NCBI RefSeq assembly: GCF_014117265.1
Contig: NZ_CP059833.1
Location: 930,001-994,000, forward strand
Direction of reading: 5' to 3'
DNA length: 64,000 bases
Source of the DNA: Corynebacterium hindlerae
Lineage (GTDB): Bacteria > Actinomycetota > Actinomycetes > Mycobacteriales > Mycobacteriaceae
In this document: positions 9,490 through 19,189 of the stretch, piece by piece
Position numbering within the stretch: position 1 is the first letter of the stretch
Layout: every line of letters begins with the position of its first letter
The notes under the pieces: model-generated
Databases searched by the model: none
Seen by the model: only the letters and a program-made list of their open reading frames with translations
Told to the model about the DNA's origin: nothing
Position numbers and translations under genes: made by a program

Positions 9490-10985
9490 AGCAGCCCCGC
9501 CCGGGTCTCGGCAGCCTGTGCGAGGACGTCGTCGGAAAGCTGGATGTTCAGTTCGCTGAGGTCCTGGAGAGAGGCCAGGTTCTGTACTGCGTTAAGGAAG
9601 CGGTCCTGTTCCTCCGGCGACACGATCCCCTCTGCCAGCGTGCGGAACTTTTCCACGTACTGCTCGCGGCCGAATGGGCGGGCACCCAGGGGGTGGGCGT
9701 CGGCAATCGCGAGCTCATCCACAATCACGGTACCGTCCTTCATGGTGATTTCCGCGCGAGCACCAAAGGCCTTTTCCGCGGGATCGGTGGAGTGGTAGCG
9801 ACGGGTCCATTCCGGGTCCTCCACCGTGGAAATCTTGTGCCACAGTTCGATGGTTTCTGGCCGGTGAGCGCGTTCCGGGGCATAGGAACGCTGGTGGTGC
9901 CACTCCCCGTCTTCCAGAGCGACGGCGAAGATGTACATGATGGAGTGGTCGAGGGTTTCGCGGGATGCGTCAGGATCGAATTTCTGAGGGTCCTGCGATC
10001 CGGTACCGATGACGTAGTGGGTGTGGTGGCTCGTGTGCAGCACGATCTTTTCCACGTCCGCAAAGTTGCTGATCTTTTCGCGCATCTTGATGGCCAAATC
10101 AATCGGGGCCTGGGACTGGTACTCAGCGGAGTGCTGCTTGGTGAAGGTGTCCAAGATGGCACGCTTAGCTTCGCCCGGTGCGGGGAGCTGAACCTCGTAG
10201 CGGGCTTCCGGACCGGAAAGCAACCAGGCGATGACGCCGTCTTCGCCCTCCCAGATCGGTGACGGTGCACCTTCCCCACGCATGGCGCGGTCGACAGCTT
10301 CGATGGCCATCTTCCCAGCGAATGCCGGTGCAAATGCCTTCCATGAGGAAATCTCACCCTTGCGGGACTGACGGGTGGCCGTGGTGGTGTGCAGCGCCTG
10401 ACCAATGGCCTGGTAGATGGTGTCCTCGTCCAACTCGAGCAACGTGCCAAGGCCAGCTGCGACGGATGGGCCGAGGTGAGCGACGTGGTCGATCTTGTGC
10501 TCGTGCAGGCAGATGCCCCGTACCAGCTCCACCTGGATCTCATACGCGGTGGCAAGTGCCCGGATGAGCTGCGCACCGGTGCAGCCACGGTGCTGGGCTA
10601 CGGCTACGATCGGCGGGATGTTGTCGCCGGGGTGGGAGTAGTCAGCGGCCAGGAAGGTGTCATGGAAGTCCAGTTCTCGGACTGCTACCCCGTTGGCCAG
10701 AGCTGCCCACTCTGCACTGTAGGTGCCGTCGATGCCGAAAACTTTGGCGCCAGCTTCACTCACGGGATGTGCCTGCGCCTGCTGGCGCGCCACAGTCACT
10801 GGCTTACGCAGCACGGCTGCCGCAGACACCGCCGCATTGTCGATAATGCGGTTGATGATCATCTCTGCAACGTCATCGGTGACTGGAACCGGATCCACGG
10901 CTACTCGAGCGATCCGGGAGGCAAGATGCTCCTCGCGGGGAAAATCCTCCGCGGAAGCATGCGTGCGCACAATGTGTTTTTCCAT
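9486..10985 (-). CDS. prpD: 2-Methylcitrate dehydratase
   Basis: This 499-residue MmgE/PrpD-family protein dehydrates 2-methylcitrate to 2-methylaconitate in the methylcitrate cycle. Recognisable stretches are [22 protein letters not shown] (split across two conserved blocks), the histidine-rich [19 protein letters not shown] and [15 protein letters not shown]. It is the first gene of the minus-strand operon prpD-prpB-prpC and is transcribed divergently from prpR. AAGGAGAAC precedes the ATG. Confidence 0.96.
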   Translation of the reverse strand: MEKHIVRTHASAEDFPREEHLASRIARVAVDPVPVTDDVAEMIINRIIDNAAVSAAAVLRKPVTVARQQAQAHPVSEAGAKVFGIDGTYSAEWAALANGVAVRELDFHDTFLAADYSHPGDNIPPIVAVAQHRGCTGAQLIRALATAYEIQVELVRGICLHEHKIDHVAHLGPSVAAGLGTLLELDEDTIYQAIGQALHTTTATRQSRKGEISSWKAFAPAFAGKMAIEAVDRAMRGEGAPSPIWEGEDGVIAWLLSGPEARYEVQLPAPGEAKRAILDTFTKQHSAEYQSQAPIDLAIKMREKISNFADVEKIVLHTSHHTHYVIGTGSQDPQKFDPDASRETLDHSIMYIFAVALEDGEWHHQRSYAPERAHRPETIELWHKISTVEDPEWTRRYHSTDPAEKAFGARAEITMKDGTVIVDELAIADAHPLGARPFGREQYVEKFRTLAEGIVSPEEQDRFLNAVQNLASLQDLSELNIQLSDDVLAQAAETRAGLL

Positions 10986-11142
10986 TTTTCGATGTTCTCC
11001 TTACAACAGCAGTGCGGTCAGTGCTAGAGTCCACTCGAATGCCTCTCACAGCTTCTATGTGGTACAACTCACAAACTAACCGGGGTCATGCACGTTGATC
11101 CCCTTGTTGCAGGTGTGAATAACTACGCCGTTTTCGCACCCA

Positions 11143-11154
11143 AACCGCAAAGTT
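11143..11154. promoter_or_regulatory. Possible PrpR/RamB-type operator
   Basis: AACCGCAAAGTT lies in the 214-base divergent region between prpD and prpR. It contains AACTTTGC on the minus strand, resembling the AACTTTGCAAA-like sites described for RamB, a paralogue of PrpR. Assignment rests on motif resemblance and position only. Confidence 0.35.
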
Positions 11155-11199
11155 GGCGTACCTGGCAGCTCATGGCCACAAAATGAAAGGAAGAGGAGA

Positions 11200-12567
11200 A
11201 TGGAGAAGATCTACGCGGGGGCAAAGATTCGCTCGCTGCGTCGCAAGTTGGGAATCACCCAAGCCACGTTGGCGAAGGAGGTGAAGCTCTCTCACAGTTA
11301 CATCAATCAACTGGAAAACGATCAGCGTCCTCTCACCACGAGCGCGCTGCTCGCATTGAGTACCTGTTTGGGGGTATCCCCTGACTATTTTCTCCCTGAC
11401 ACCAATGCCCGGTTGATGTCCTCTGTCCGGGACGCGATGAGTCAAGCTGGTTTCCCCTGCGACCAGGAGGAAATCCAGGAATTTACGGACCGGTTTCCCC
11501 GCATCGCGGAAGCCCTCACATTGCTGTCCGCAGCGACGGCCCAGGGAAACAATCCTGTGCTAGCCGAGGTCAACCCGACCCGCCATGTGTTCGATCATGT
11601 TCGCGACTTCTTTTACTGGCATCGCAATCACATCCCAGAGCTGGACACTCTCGCGGAGCAACTGGCCGATCGGTTGGGTGGCCCACAGTTTCGAACGATG
11701 CGGCTGGCGGAATTGCTGGACACCACTGCACATGTGCGGGTGATCTTCCGTAATCAGGAGCAGCAGTCCCGCCGCGTGTTCGATCCAGAATCGCGCACTG
11801 TGTCCTTGGGTGCTGACCTCACCGATGCGCAACAGTGTTTTGAACTAGCTATGCAATGGGCGTTCATCTGCCTCCCTGAGCAGCTTGATGAGCTCACCGA
11901 GTCGGAGCGACTGCCGTCGCCGGAAGCGAAGTCACTGGGTCGAATTGGGTTGGCGCAGTATTTCGCGGCGGCTGTGGTGATGCCCTACGGGCAGATTCTG
12001 CAGGCTGCGGAGGAATGCCGTTATGACCTGGATGTGCTGTCCCAGCGCTTTGGCACTGGTTTTGAGATGACGTGCCACCGGCTGTCCACCTTGCAGCGAC
12101 CGGGGGCGGAAGGCGTGCCACTGTTTTTCGTTCGTACGGACCGTGCCGGCAATATCTCCAAGCGACAGTCGGCGTCGTCATTCCACTTTTCCCGCAGCGG
12201 CGGAAGCTGCCCGTTGTGGATTGTGAATAGGGCGTTTGAAACGCCGAATCGGATCATCCGTCAGGTGTCTCAAATGCCTGATGGCCGGACTTACTTGTGG
12301 ATCGCGCGCACGGTGGAGCGCCCCCACGGCGGTTTCCATGACCCCAACATCACTTTCGCGATCGGCCTGGGGTGCGACATTTCGCAAGCCCACCGCCTGG
12401 TGTACTCCGATGGGCTGAATCTGTCTGACGACTCGGCAACGCGGATCGGCGCTGGCTGTCGCGTATGCGAGCGCAGCGATTGCAAACAGCGGGCCTTCCC
12501 CGCGACGGGCTTTGCTCTTGATATCAACGAAAACAGGTCACAAGAGGTGCCCTACGCCACGAAGTAG
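11200..12567 (+). CDS. prpR: XRE-family regulator of propionate metabolism (PrpR/RamB type)
   Basis: A 455-residue regulator. Residues about 8-62 form a Cro/C1-type helix-turn-helix (IRSLRRKLGITQATLAKEV, then a recognition helix around HSYINQLEN). The middle and C-terminus match the short-chain fatty-acyl regulator and IrrE-like architecture of RamB and PrpR. Near the end, CRVCERSDC supplies three closely spaced cysteines, where mycobacterial PrpR is reported to hold an iron-sulfur cluster. It is divergent from prpDBC, the expected target, and converges on pyc with a 24-base gap. GGAAGAGGAG precedes the ATG. Activation by a propionyl-CoA-derived ligand is inferred from the family. Confidence 0.88.
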   Translation: MEKIYAGAKIRSLRRKLGITQATLAKEVKLSHSYINQLENDQRPLTTSALLALSTCLGVSPDYFLPDTNARLMSSVRDAMSQAGFPCDQEEIQEFTDRFPRIAEALTLLSAATAQGNNPVLAEVNPTRHVFDHVRDFFYWHRNHIPELDTLAEQLADRLGGPQFRTMRLAELLDTTAHVRVIFRNQEQQSRRVFDPESRTVSLGADLTDAQQCFELAMQWAFICLPEQLDELTESERLPSPEAKSLGRIGLAQYFAAAVVMPYGQILQAAEECRYDLDVLSQRFGTGFEMTCHRLSTLQRPGAEGVPLFFVRTDRAGNISKRQSASSFHFSRSGGSCPLWIVNRAFETPNRIIRQVSQMPDGRTYLWIARTVERPHGGFHDPNITFAIGLGCDISQAHRLVYSDGLNLSDDSATRIGAGCRVCERSDCKQRAFPATGFALDINENRSQEVPYATK

Positions 12568-12591
12568 GCCCGCCGGATGGCGGCGAATGAG

Positions 12592-15500
12592 TTACTGGAT
12601 GACCAGCAGCAAGTCGCCACCTTCCACCTTAGTTGGCTGCTGCAGCACGAGGCGCTCGACTACGCCGTCGATAGGCGCGGTGATGGTCGCTTCCATCTTC
12701 ATTGCCTCGATCACCGCAACTGGGTCGCCGGCGGAGACCTTGTCACCAACCTTAGCGGTGACGGTGACGGCGCCAGCAAACGGTGCAGCAACATGCCCTG
12801 CCACGGTTGGGTCTGCCTTCTCTGCTGCTGCTACCACGGACTCGACATTGCGGTCGCGCACTTCCATTGGGCGCACCTGGCCGTTGACGGTGAGCATGAC
12901 CTTGCGCATGCCCTTCTCGTCTGGCTCGGAGATTGCGTCCAGGCGAACGAGCAGCACCTTCTTGTTGGCAAGGTGAATGGTGGTTTCCTGACCTGGCACC
13001 AGGCCGTAAATGAACTCCTGGTCTTCCAGAATGGAGGTATCCCCGAACAAGCGGCGGTGTTCTGCGAACTCAGCCGCTGGCTTGGGGAAGAGCAGCCGGT
13101 CGAGCGCGCCGCGGCGTTCCTTGCCAGGGGAATCCAGCAGCTTAGCTTCTTCGGCAGGGATTTCTACCGCACCTGCTGCTGGGGCGCGTCCTTCCAGAGC
13201 GCGTTCCCGCAGCAGCGGCCAGCCGCCTGGAGGGGTCCCCAGGTCACCGCGGAGGAATCCGATGACGGAGTCAGGGATGTCGAATCGCTGTGGGTCGCGC
13301 GCGAATTCCTCTGGGGATACCCCCATGCCCACCAGGTGCAGGGCGAGGTCGCCAACCACCTTTGACGACGGCGTCACCTTGGTCGGGCGGCCCAGGATCT
13401 CGTTCACACCCGCGTAGGCATCCTCGATGAGTTCGAAGCGGTCCGCCAGACCCAGCGCCACTGCCTGTGCACGGAGGTTGGACAGCTGTCCGCCGGGGAT
13501 TTCGTGGCGGTAGACGCGGCCGGTCGGGCCAGGGGTTCCGGATTCGAATGGTGCGTAAATCTGACGCACTGCTTCCCAGTATGGTTCCAGGTCGCAGACA
13601 GCCTTGAGGGACAGCCCGGTGTCGCGTTCAGTGTGGGCGAACGCTGCAACAAGCGCGGACATGGACGGCTGCGAGGTGGTGCCGGACAGTGGTGCAGACG
13701 CCACATCCACGATGTCTGCCCCGGCTTCAGCGGCTGCCAGGTAGGTGGCTAGCTGGCCACCGGCGGTGTCGTGCGTGTGGACGTGGACTGGCAGATCGAA
13801 GCGTTCGCGGAGCGCGCGCACCAGCTTCGCAGCTGCGGCCGGGCGCAGCAGGCCGGCCATATCCTTGATGGCCAGGACGTGGGCCCCGGTCGCAACGATC
13901 TCTTCGGCTAGGCGCAGGTAGTAGTCCAGCGTGTAGATCTTCTCGTGCGGATCCAGCAGGTTTCCGGAGTATGCCATCGCCACTTCCGCCACGGCAGTAT
14001 CGGTGGCCAGTACGGCGTCGATTGCTGGGCGCATCTGGGAGACGTCGTTGAGGGCGTCGAAGATGCGGAAGATGTCCACGCCCGAGGCGGTGGCTTCGTC
14101 AACGAAGGCGGTAGCTACTGCATCTGGGTAGGCCGTGTATCCGACGGTGTTGCGGCCACGCAGCAGCATCTGGATTGGCACGTTCGGCATTGCTCGACGC
14201 AGCAGGTCAAGGCGCTCCCAAGGGTCTTCGTGCAGGAAACGCATGGCAACGTCGTAGGTGGCGCCGCCCCAGGCTTCAACGGAGAAGAGGTTAGGGGTCA
14301 GTCGTGCGACGGCACCTGCGGCGTCGACAAGTGCCTTGGTGCGGACACGAGTAGCCAGCAGCGATTGGTGCGCGTCACGGAAGGTGGTGTCAGTAACGGC
14401 CAGGCCTTCCTTGGCGCGGATCTGCTCGGCGAAGGCGCGGGGCCCAAGTTTAAGCAGCTCATCGCGGGTGCCGGTTGGCATCGAGGCAGGCAGTGCAGGC
14501 AGCTTATCGACGGCCCGTACCGTCACACGTGGTTCACCGTTCGGACGGTTCACCGTCACATCGGCCAGGTAGTCCAAGATTCGGCCGGCCTCGTCGTCAG
14601 CAGGGGGTGCTGACAGCAGCCATGGGTGGTCTTGGATGAAGGAGGTGGCAACGCGCTTTTCCGTGAAGTCCGGTTCGCGCAGCAGGGCGCGGAGGAATCC
14701 GATGTTGGTGGCGACGCCCGAGATGTGGAACTCGTTGAGGGCGCGCTGCGCGCGAGCCACGGCGGTGGCAAAAGTCGCGCCACGGCAGGTCATCTTCACC
14801 AGCATGGAGTCAAAGTGTGCGGTGATCTCGCCACCGAGCATCGCAGCGCCGTCCAGACGCACGCCAGCGCCGCCTGGGCTACGGTATGCGGTGATCGTTC
14901 CGGTATCTGGGCGGAATCCGTTACCTGGGTCTTCAGTGGTAATACGGCACTGCAGTGCAGCCCCGTGGGTTTCGATCGCGTCCTGGGTAAGGCCGAGATC
15001 CGGCAGCGAAGCGCCAGCAGCAATCTGCATTTGAGACTTCACCAGGTCTACCTGCGTGACTTCCTCAGTCACGGTGTGCTCAACCTGGATACGCGGGTTC
15101 ATTTCGATGAACACGTGGTTTCCCTGTTCGTCCACCAGGAACTCCACGGTGCCCGCACCTCGGTAGCCGATGTGCTTACAGAACTTCACCGCGTCTTCAC
15201 AAATGCGATCCCGCAGCTCAGGGTCCAGATGCTGCGCAGGAGCGATCTCGACAACCTTCTGGTGGCGACGCTGCAGGGAACAGTCACGCTCAAACAGGTG
15301 GATGACATTGCCGTACTTATCGGCCAGGATCTGCACCTCAATGTGCTGCGGGTTAATAACAGCACGCTCAATGTACACGCGCGGATCACCGAAGGCAGAC
15401 TCGGCCTCGCGGGAGGCCTCAGCAGCGAGCTCTGGCAGCTTCTCAGCCGATGGAATGAAGCGCATACCGCGGCCACCGCCACCTGCAACAGCCTTCACAA

Positions 15501-15990
15501 AGAGCGGGTACGTTTGGCCCTCAGCCTGACGAACCAACTCATCAACGTCGGCAGAAGGAGTGGACTCATCGAGCGTCGGCAAGCCAGCTTCGCGCGCAGC
15601 GGTGACAGCCGCGGATTTGTCGCCGGTTAGGTCAAGCACCTCTGGGGTCGGGCCGATGAAGGTAATGCCGTTTTCTGCACACTCGCGAGCAAGCTGGGCG
15701 TTCTCAGACAGGAACCCATAGCCGGGGTAGACGGCATCGGCACCCGATTCTTTGGCAGCACGCAGGATCTCATCGATATTGAGATATGCCTTGACCGGAG
15801 AGCCTTCCGTGCCGACCCGGATCGCTTCGGAAGCGAAGGCGCGGTGGAAAGAGTTTCGGTCTTCAACGGGAAAGATGGCGACGGTTTCCGCGCCAATCTC
15901 ATAGGCGGCACGGAACGCGCGCACGGCAATTTCGCCGCGGTTAGCCACCAAAACTTTATTGAAGCTGGCGCTTGAACGCTGGGGTGTCAT
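12592..15990 (-). CDS. pyc: Pyruvate carboxylase
   Basis: A 1132-residue single-chain enzyme that carboxylates pyruvate to oxaloacetate with ATP, bicarbonate and biotin. The biotin carboxylase domain is N-terminal (VLVANRGEIAVRAFRAA, AGGGGRGMRF, EMNPRIQVEHTVTEE). The carboxyltransferase domain follows from about residue 520 (TDTTFRDAHQSLLATRVRT). The C-terminal biotinyl domain has EAMKMEA with the acceptor lysine at residue 1098. Length and order match corynebacterial Pyc. It has its own upstream region with a CRP/GlxR-like palindrome at 16016-16029. Confidence 0.97.
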   Translation of the reverse strand: MTPQRSSASFNKVLVANRGEIAVRAFRAAYEIGAETVAIFPVEDRNSFHRAFASEAIRVGTEGSPVKAYLNIDEILRAAKESGADAVYPGYGFLSENAQLARECAENGITFIGPTPEVLDLTGDKSAAVTAAREAGLPTLDESTPSADVDELVRQAEGQTYPLFVKAVAGGGGRGMRFIPSAEKLPELAAEASREAESAFGDPRVYIERAVINPQHIEVQILADKYGNVIHLFERDCSLQRRHQKVVEIAPAQHLDPELRDRICEDAVKFCKHIGYRGAGTVEFLVDEQGNHVFIEMNPRIQVEHTVTEEVTQVDLVKSQMQIAAGASLPDLGLTQDAIETHGAALQCRITTEDPGNGFRPDTGTITAYRSPGGAGVRLDGAAMLGGEITAHFDSMLVKMTCRGATFATAVARAQRALNEFHISGVATNIGFLRALLREPDFTEKRVATSFIQDHPWLLSAPPADDEAGRILDYLADVTVNRPNGEPRVTVRAVDKLPALPASMPTGTRDELLKLGPRAFAEQIRAKEGLAVTDTTFRDAHQSLLATRVRTKALVDAAGAVARLTPNLFSVEAWGGATYDVAMRFLHEDPWERLDLLRRAMPNVPIQMLLRGRNTVGYTAYPDAVATAFVDEATASGVDIFRIFDALNDVSQMRPAIDAVLATDTAVAEVAMAYSGNLLDPHEKIYTLDYYLRLAEEIVATGAHVLAIKDMAGLLRPAAAAKLVRALRERFDLPVHVHTHDTAGGQLATYLAAAEAGADIVDVASAPLSGTTSQPSMSALVAAFAHTERDTGLSLKAVCDLEPYWEAVRQIYAPFESGTPGPTGRVYRHEIPGGQLSNLRAQAVALGLADRFELIEDAYAGVNEILGRPTKVTPSSKVVGDLALHLVGMGVSPEEFARDPQRFDIPDSVIGFLRGDLGTPPGGWPLLRERALEGRAPAAGAVEIPAEEAKLLDSPGKERRGALDRLLFPKPAAEFAEHRRLFGDTSILEDQEFIYGLVPGQETTIHLANKKVLLVRLDAISEPDEKGMRKVMLTVNGQVRPMEVRDRNVESVVAAAEKADPTVAGHVAAPFAGAVTVTAKVGDKVSAGDPVAVIEAMKMEATITAPIDGVVERLVLQQPTKVEGGDLLLVIQ

Positions 15991-16015
15991 GCATTAACCT
16001 TTCAGGATTTTTGGC

Positions 16016-16029
16016 GTGACAGTGATCAC
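16016..16029. promoter_or_regulatory. Candidate GlxR (CRP-family) box upstream of pyc
   Basis: GTGA-N6-TCAC, the core of the corynebacterial GlxR consensus TGTGA-N6-TCACA, lies 26 bases upstream of the pyc start. It overlaps the perfect palindrome ACAGTGATCACTGT (16019-16032). So close to the start codon it could act by repression. Binding is inferred. Confidence 0.5.
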
Positions 16030-16105
16030 TGTGTGACCATCGTAACCCAGACCACTTGCATGCTTACAATCTCATTTACAAGATTCGCAGACTAGGGTGT
16101 GAAAG

Positions 16106-16528
16106 GTGACAAAATGTAACCGGGCAATCGTCGTGATCGCAGCCCTCACCCTGAGCGCATGTAGCTCGGGTCAGCCACACGACGCTCTCGCACGCCTCAA
16201 ACCGGAACCAGGCCCCACCATCACACTTCCTGCCAGTGAGCTCGTCGCCGAGGACGCACACCAGTTGCTCATCGCCTGCCCCAACGTTCCGGCCATCACG
16301 GTGACTCAAGCTGCAGGTGGCACTGTAGACCTGCCCGACGAAGGCTACGACGAGGTTCTCAATGCCTTCATCGTGATAACTTCAGACAGCGGCGTCATCA
16401 CGCAGCGCTATTCCCGTGAAGAGATCGATCTGTGCACCGATGATTTCCCAGACCCCTTAACAAAGCGCGATGCGTCCACTCCCCTGACATTCGCCAAGGA
16501 AGGGACGCAATGGCGCCTAGTCGGCTAG
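16106..16528 (+). CDS. Putative small lipoprotein
   Basis: A 140-residue protein with a basic N-terminus (MTKCNR), a hydrophobic stretch and a lipobox LSAC near residue 19, so it should be lipidated and face outside the membrane. Only two further cysteines are seen (about positions 58 and 111), which may pair. The mature part is acidic and beta-rich with no recognised domain. The GTG at 16106 is the start that places the signal peptide correctly. Its stop (16526-16528) directly abuts the stop of the convergent lpdA gene. Confidence 0.7.
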   Translation: MTKCNRAIVVIAALTLSACSSGQPHDALARLKPEPGPTITLPASELVAEDAHQLLIACPNVPAITVTQAAGGTVDLPDEGYDEVLNAFIVITSDSGVITQRYSREEIDLCTDDFPDPLTKRDASTPLTFAKEGTQWRLVG

Positions 16529-17908
16529 CTAGTCCAGGTCGTCGTGTGTCACCAGCTGACGGGCAGCTTCGGTGATCGACCCGGACAAGGATGGGTAGAC
16601 CGCAAAGGTACCAGCCAGATCAGCTACCGTCAGACGGTTGTTCACGGCGACGGCGATCGGCAGAATCAACTCAGATGCAGTGGGAGCCACCACGACACCG
16701 CCGATAACCTGGCCAGACGCGGTACGACAAAACAGCTTGACAAAGCCGTGGCGGATGCCGCGCATCTTTGAGCGCGCGTTGGTGGCCAGTGGCAGCAAAA
16801 TGCTGCGGGCACGGACAGCACCAGACTCTACTTCCTGCTGCGTCACGCCAACCGCGGCAATCTCAGGGCGGGTAAACACTGCAGTAGCAACGGTCTTGAG
16901 GCGGATGGGGGACACACCTTCGCCCAGCGCGTGGTACATGGCGATGCGGCCCTGCATAGCTGCAACAGATGCCAGTGGGAACAGGTCGGTGCAGTCGCCA
17001 GCTGCGTAAATACCAGCGACGGAGGTGCGGGAGACACGGTCAACCTTGATGTGACCGGATGGAGCCAGCTCCACACCGACGGTCTCCAGGCCGAGGTCAG
17101 CGGTGTTAGGGACAGAGCCAACGGTCATCAACACGTGAGACCCTTCGATCTCACGGCCATCGGAAGTGCGCACCACTACCGTGTCGTCGGAAACATACTC
17201 CACTTTCTCCACACGGGCATGCTTTTCCAGGTTGACGCCCTTTTCCGCCAGCACCGTCTCGAGGACGTCGGCAGCATCGGCGTCGTCATGCGGGAGGATG
17301 CGGTCACGGGAAGCAACCATGGTGACCTTCACACCCAACTGCGCGTAGGCGGAGACGAATTCCGCACCGGTCACACCGGAACCGACCACGATGAGGTGCT
17401 CGGGAAGCTCCTTGAGGTCATAGACCTGGCGCCAGTTGAGAATACGGTTACCGTCTGGTTCTGCGCCCTTGAGCACGCGTGGCGACGCACCGGTCGCGAT
17501 CAAAACGAGGTCAGTTTCCAGCAGCTCAGTGCCACCATCGTTAAGGTCGACGTGGATGTAGTGGGTGACCTGCTTGTCAGAATGGTCGTCGAAACGCGCG
17601 CGACCATTGATCACCCGGACCCCGGCGCGACTCATCTGAGCCAGGATGTCCGCGGACTGTGCCTGCGCCAAGTCCTTCACGCGCTGGTTAATCTCATCGA
17701 TGTGCATCAGTTCGCGAGCGCCATCGATTTCGGTGAAGATGCCGGTAGCTGCGATGAAGGACTTCGATGGGACACAGTCAACAATGACCGCTGAACCGCC
17801 CAGCCCTTGGTCTTCCACCAAGGTGACAGAGGCCCCGTATTTTGCTCCCGCAAGAGCTGCCTCATAGCCGGCAGGGCCACCACCAATAATGACGATTCGA
17901 TTGGTCAC
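16529..17908 (-). CDS. lpdA: Flavoprotein pyridine nucleotide oxidoreductase (LpdA-type quinone reductase)
   Basis: A 459-residue protein of the lipoamide-dehydrogenase fold: N-terminal FAD loop IVIIGGGPAGYEAALAG, a central NAD(P)H-binding domain (VVGSGVTGAEFVSAYAQLGV) and a C-terminal dimerisation domain. The usual redox pair GGTCxxxxC is reduced to VDCVPSKSF with only one cysteine, as in mycobacterial LpdA, described as an NAD(P)H:quinone reductase rather than a true lipoamide dehydrogenase. I choose the GTG at 17908 because GGAGGA lies about 7 bases upstream; the TTG at 17926 would put that site inside the gene. Confidence 0.85.
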   Translation of the reverse strand: MTNRIVIIGGGPAGYEAALAGAKYGASVTLVEDQGLGGSAVIVDCVPSKSFIAATGIFTEIDGARELMHIDEINQRVKDLAQAQSADILAQMSRAGVRVINGRARFDDHSDKQVTHYIHVDLNDGGTELLETDLVLIATGASPRVLKGAEPDGNRILNWRQVYDLKELPEHLIVVGSGVTGAEFVSAYAQLGVKVTMVASRDRILPHDDADAADVLETVLAEKGVNLEKHARVEKVEYVSDDTVVVRTSDGREIEGSHVLMTVGSVPNTADLGLETVGVELAPSGHIKVDRVSRTSVAGIYAAGDCTDLFPLASVAAMQGRIAMYHALGEGVSPIRLKTVATAVFTRPEIAAVGVTQQEVESGAVRARSILLPLATNARSKMRGIRHGFVKLFCRTASGQVIGGVVVAPTASELILPIAVAVNNRLTVADLAGTFAVYPSLSGSITEAARQLVTHDDLD

Positions 17909-17946
17909 TGAATCTTCCTCCAACACTCATGTTTTAAGTTCAGGGC

Positions 17947-19137
17947 TTAGCTTAGCCCACCATCCGGATTATTCGCTTCATATGCAAATTTCTGCGCAAT
18001 AGCTCCGAACAAGCGCACACCTACCTCGATGCACCTGGGGTCCACCACCAGGTCACCGCGATGCAGGTCATGTTTTTCTCCTACGCCGTTCCAGCAGCCC
18101 AGACGTGCCATCGCGCCAGGAATATGTTCCAGATACCATGAGAAGTCTTCTCCGCCGGAGGACTGCGGAGCCTCAACTACGCTCATCGGGTCGATAGTCC
18201 GGGCCGCCTCCACCAGCATCGCGGTGGACACATCGTCATTGACTACAGGAGGAACGCCTCGGATGTATCGGATCTCGAAGTCACACCCAGTTGGTGCCAG
18301 GATCTGCGCGATCAATTCTCGGATGAGGGGTTCAATTTTCCGCCACACCCCAATGTCAGCGGTACGGATCGTCCCCGACACCGCCCCTGTCTCGGGGATG
18401 GCGTTGGCGGCATAACCGGCGTTAATAGTGCCGAACACCATTACGGTCCCCGTGCGAGGATCCACCCGACGCGACAGCAACCCCGGCAGCTGCGTCACCA
18501 GCAGCGACAGCGCATACACCACGTCGGACGTCATGTGTGGCCGAGAAGAGTGCCCGCCGGACCCGGTCACCCGGACCTCCACAATGTCTCCTGCTGAGGT
18601 GATAGCCCCGGTGCGCGCCCCGATCAGACCGACACGCAACTTTGGTTCCGCGTGCAGGGCGAAGATCTGGTCCACCCCTTCAATGCCGCCCCAGGCGATC
18701 ACTTCCTGGGCGCCCCCATCCATGACTTCTTCGGCGGGCTGGAAAATCACCCGCACGCCTGTTGTTAAGGGGTATGTCGATAGGGCAATGGCCGTCGATA
18801 AGGCAATGGCGGTGTGAACGTCGTGCCCGCAGGCGTGCATGACCCCCGGGTGGGCCGACGCGTAGGCCAATCCAGTGTGCTCCTCGATGGGCAGCGCGTC
18901 AATATCTCCCCGAAACGCAATTCGCGGACCGTCCGTGGGCCCCAAATCCACCATCAGTCCCGTCCCAGGAAACAGCTGAGGCTCGAGCCCGTGCTCTCGC
19001 AACACCTCCGCAATGTACGCTGTGGTGTCATATTCCATGTGCGAAAGCTCCGGATTACGGTGAAAATGCTCTCGCCAGGCATGCATTTGCCCCGAGTTCT
19101 CTGCCAACCACGAGTCGATGTGGGTGCGAATGGTCAT
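17947..19137 (-). CDS. M20D-family amidohydrolase
   Basis: A 396-residue metallopeptidase-fold amidohydrolase of the AmiA/HipO/aminoacylase type, likely hydrolysing N-acyl amino acids. Metal-ligand motifs are visible: GVMHACGHDVHTA with Cys and His, PAEEVMDGGAQEVI with the catalytic Glu region, the internal ALHAEP and the late ESSGGEDFSWYLE equivalent (QSSGGEDFSWYLEH). No signal peptide, so cytoplasmic. It lies between lpdA and the divergent phosphomutase, as in C. glutamicum and similar to the mycobacterial amiA1/amiB1 locus. The true substrate is not determinable. Confidence 0.88.
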   Translation of the reverse strand: MTIRTHIDSWLAENSGQMHAWREHFHRNPELSHMEYDTTAYIAEVLREHGLEPQLFPGTGLMVDLGPTDGPRIAFRGDIDALPIEEHTGLAYASAHPGVMHACGHDVHTAIALSTAIALSTYPLTTGVRVIFQPAEEVMDGGAQEVIAWGGIEGVDQIFALHAEPKLRVGLIGARTGAITSAGDIVEVRVTGSGGHSSRPHMTSDVVYALSLLVTQLPGLLSRRVDPRTGTVMVFGTINAGYAANAIPETGAVSGTIRTADIGVWRKIEPLIRELIAQILAPTGCDFEIRYIRGVPPVVNDDVSTAMLVEAARTIDPMSVVEAPQSSGGEDFSWYLEHIPGAMARLGCWNGVGEKHDLHRGDLVVDPRCIEVGVRLFGAIAQKFAYEANNPDGGLS

Positions 19138-19189
19138 GAATGTGTTTCCTCCTTCCCCGAAGTCTAGTCAAAGCGACTAAGTTGGTGAT

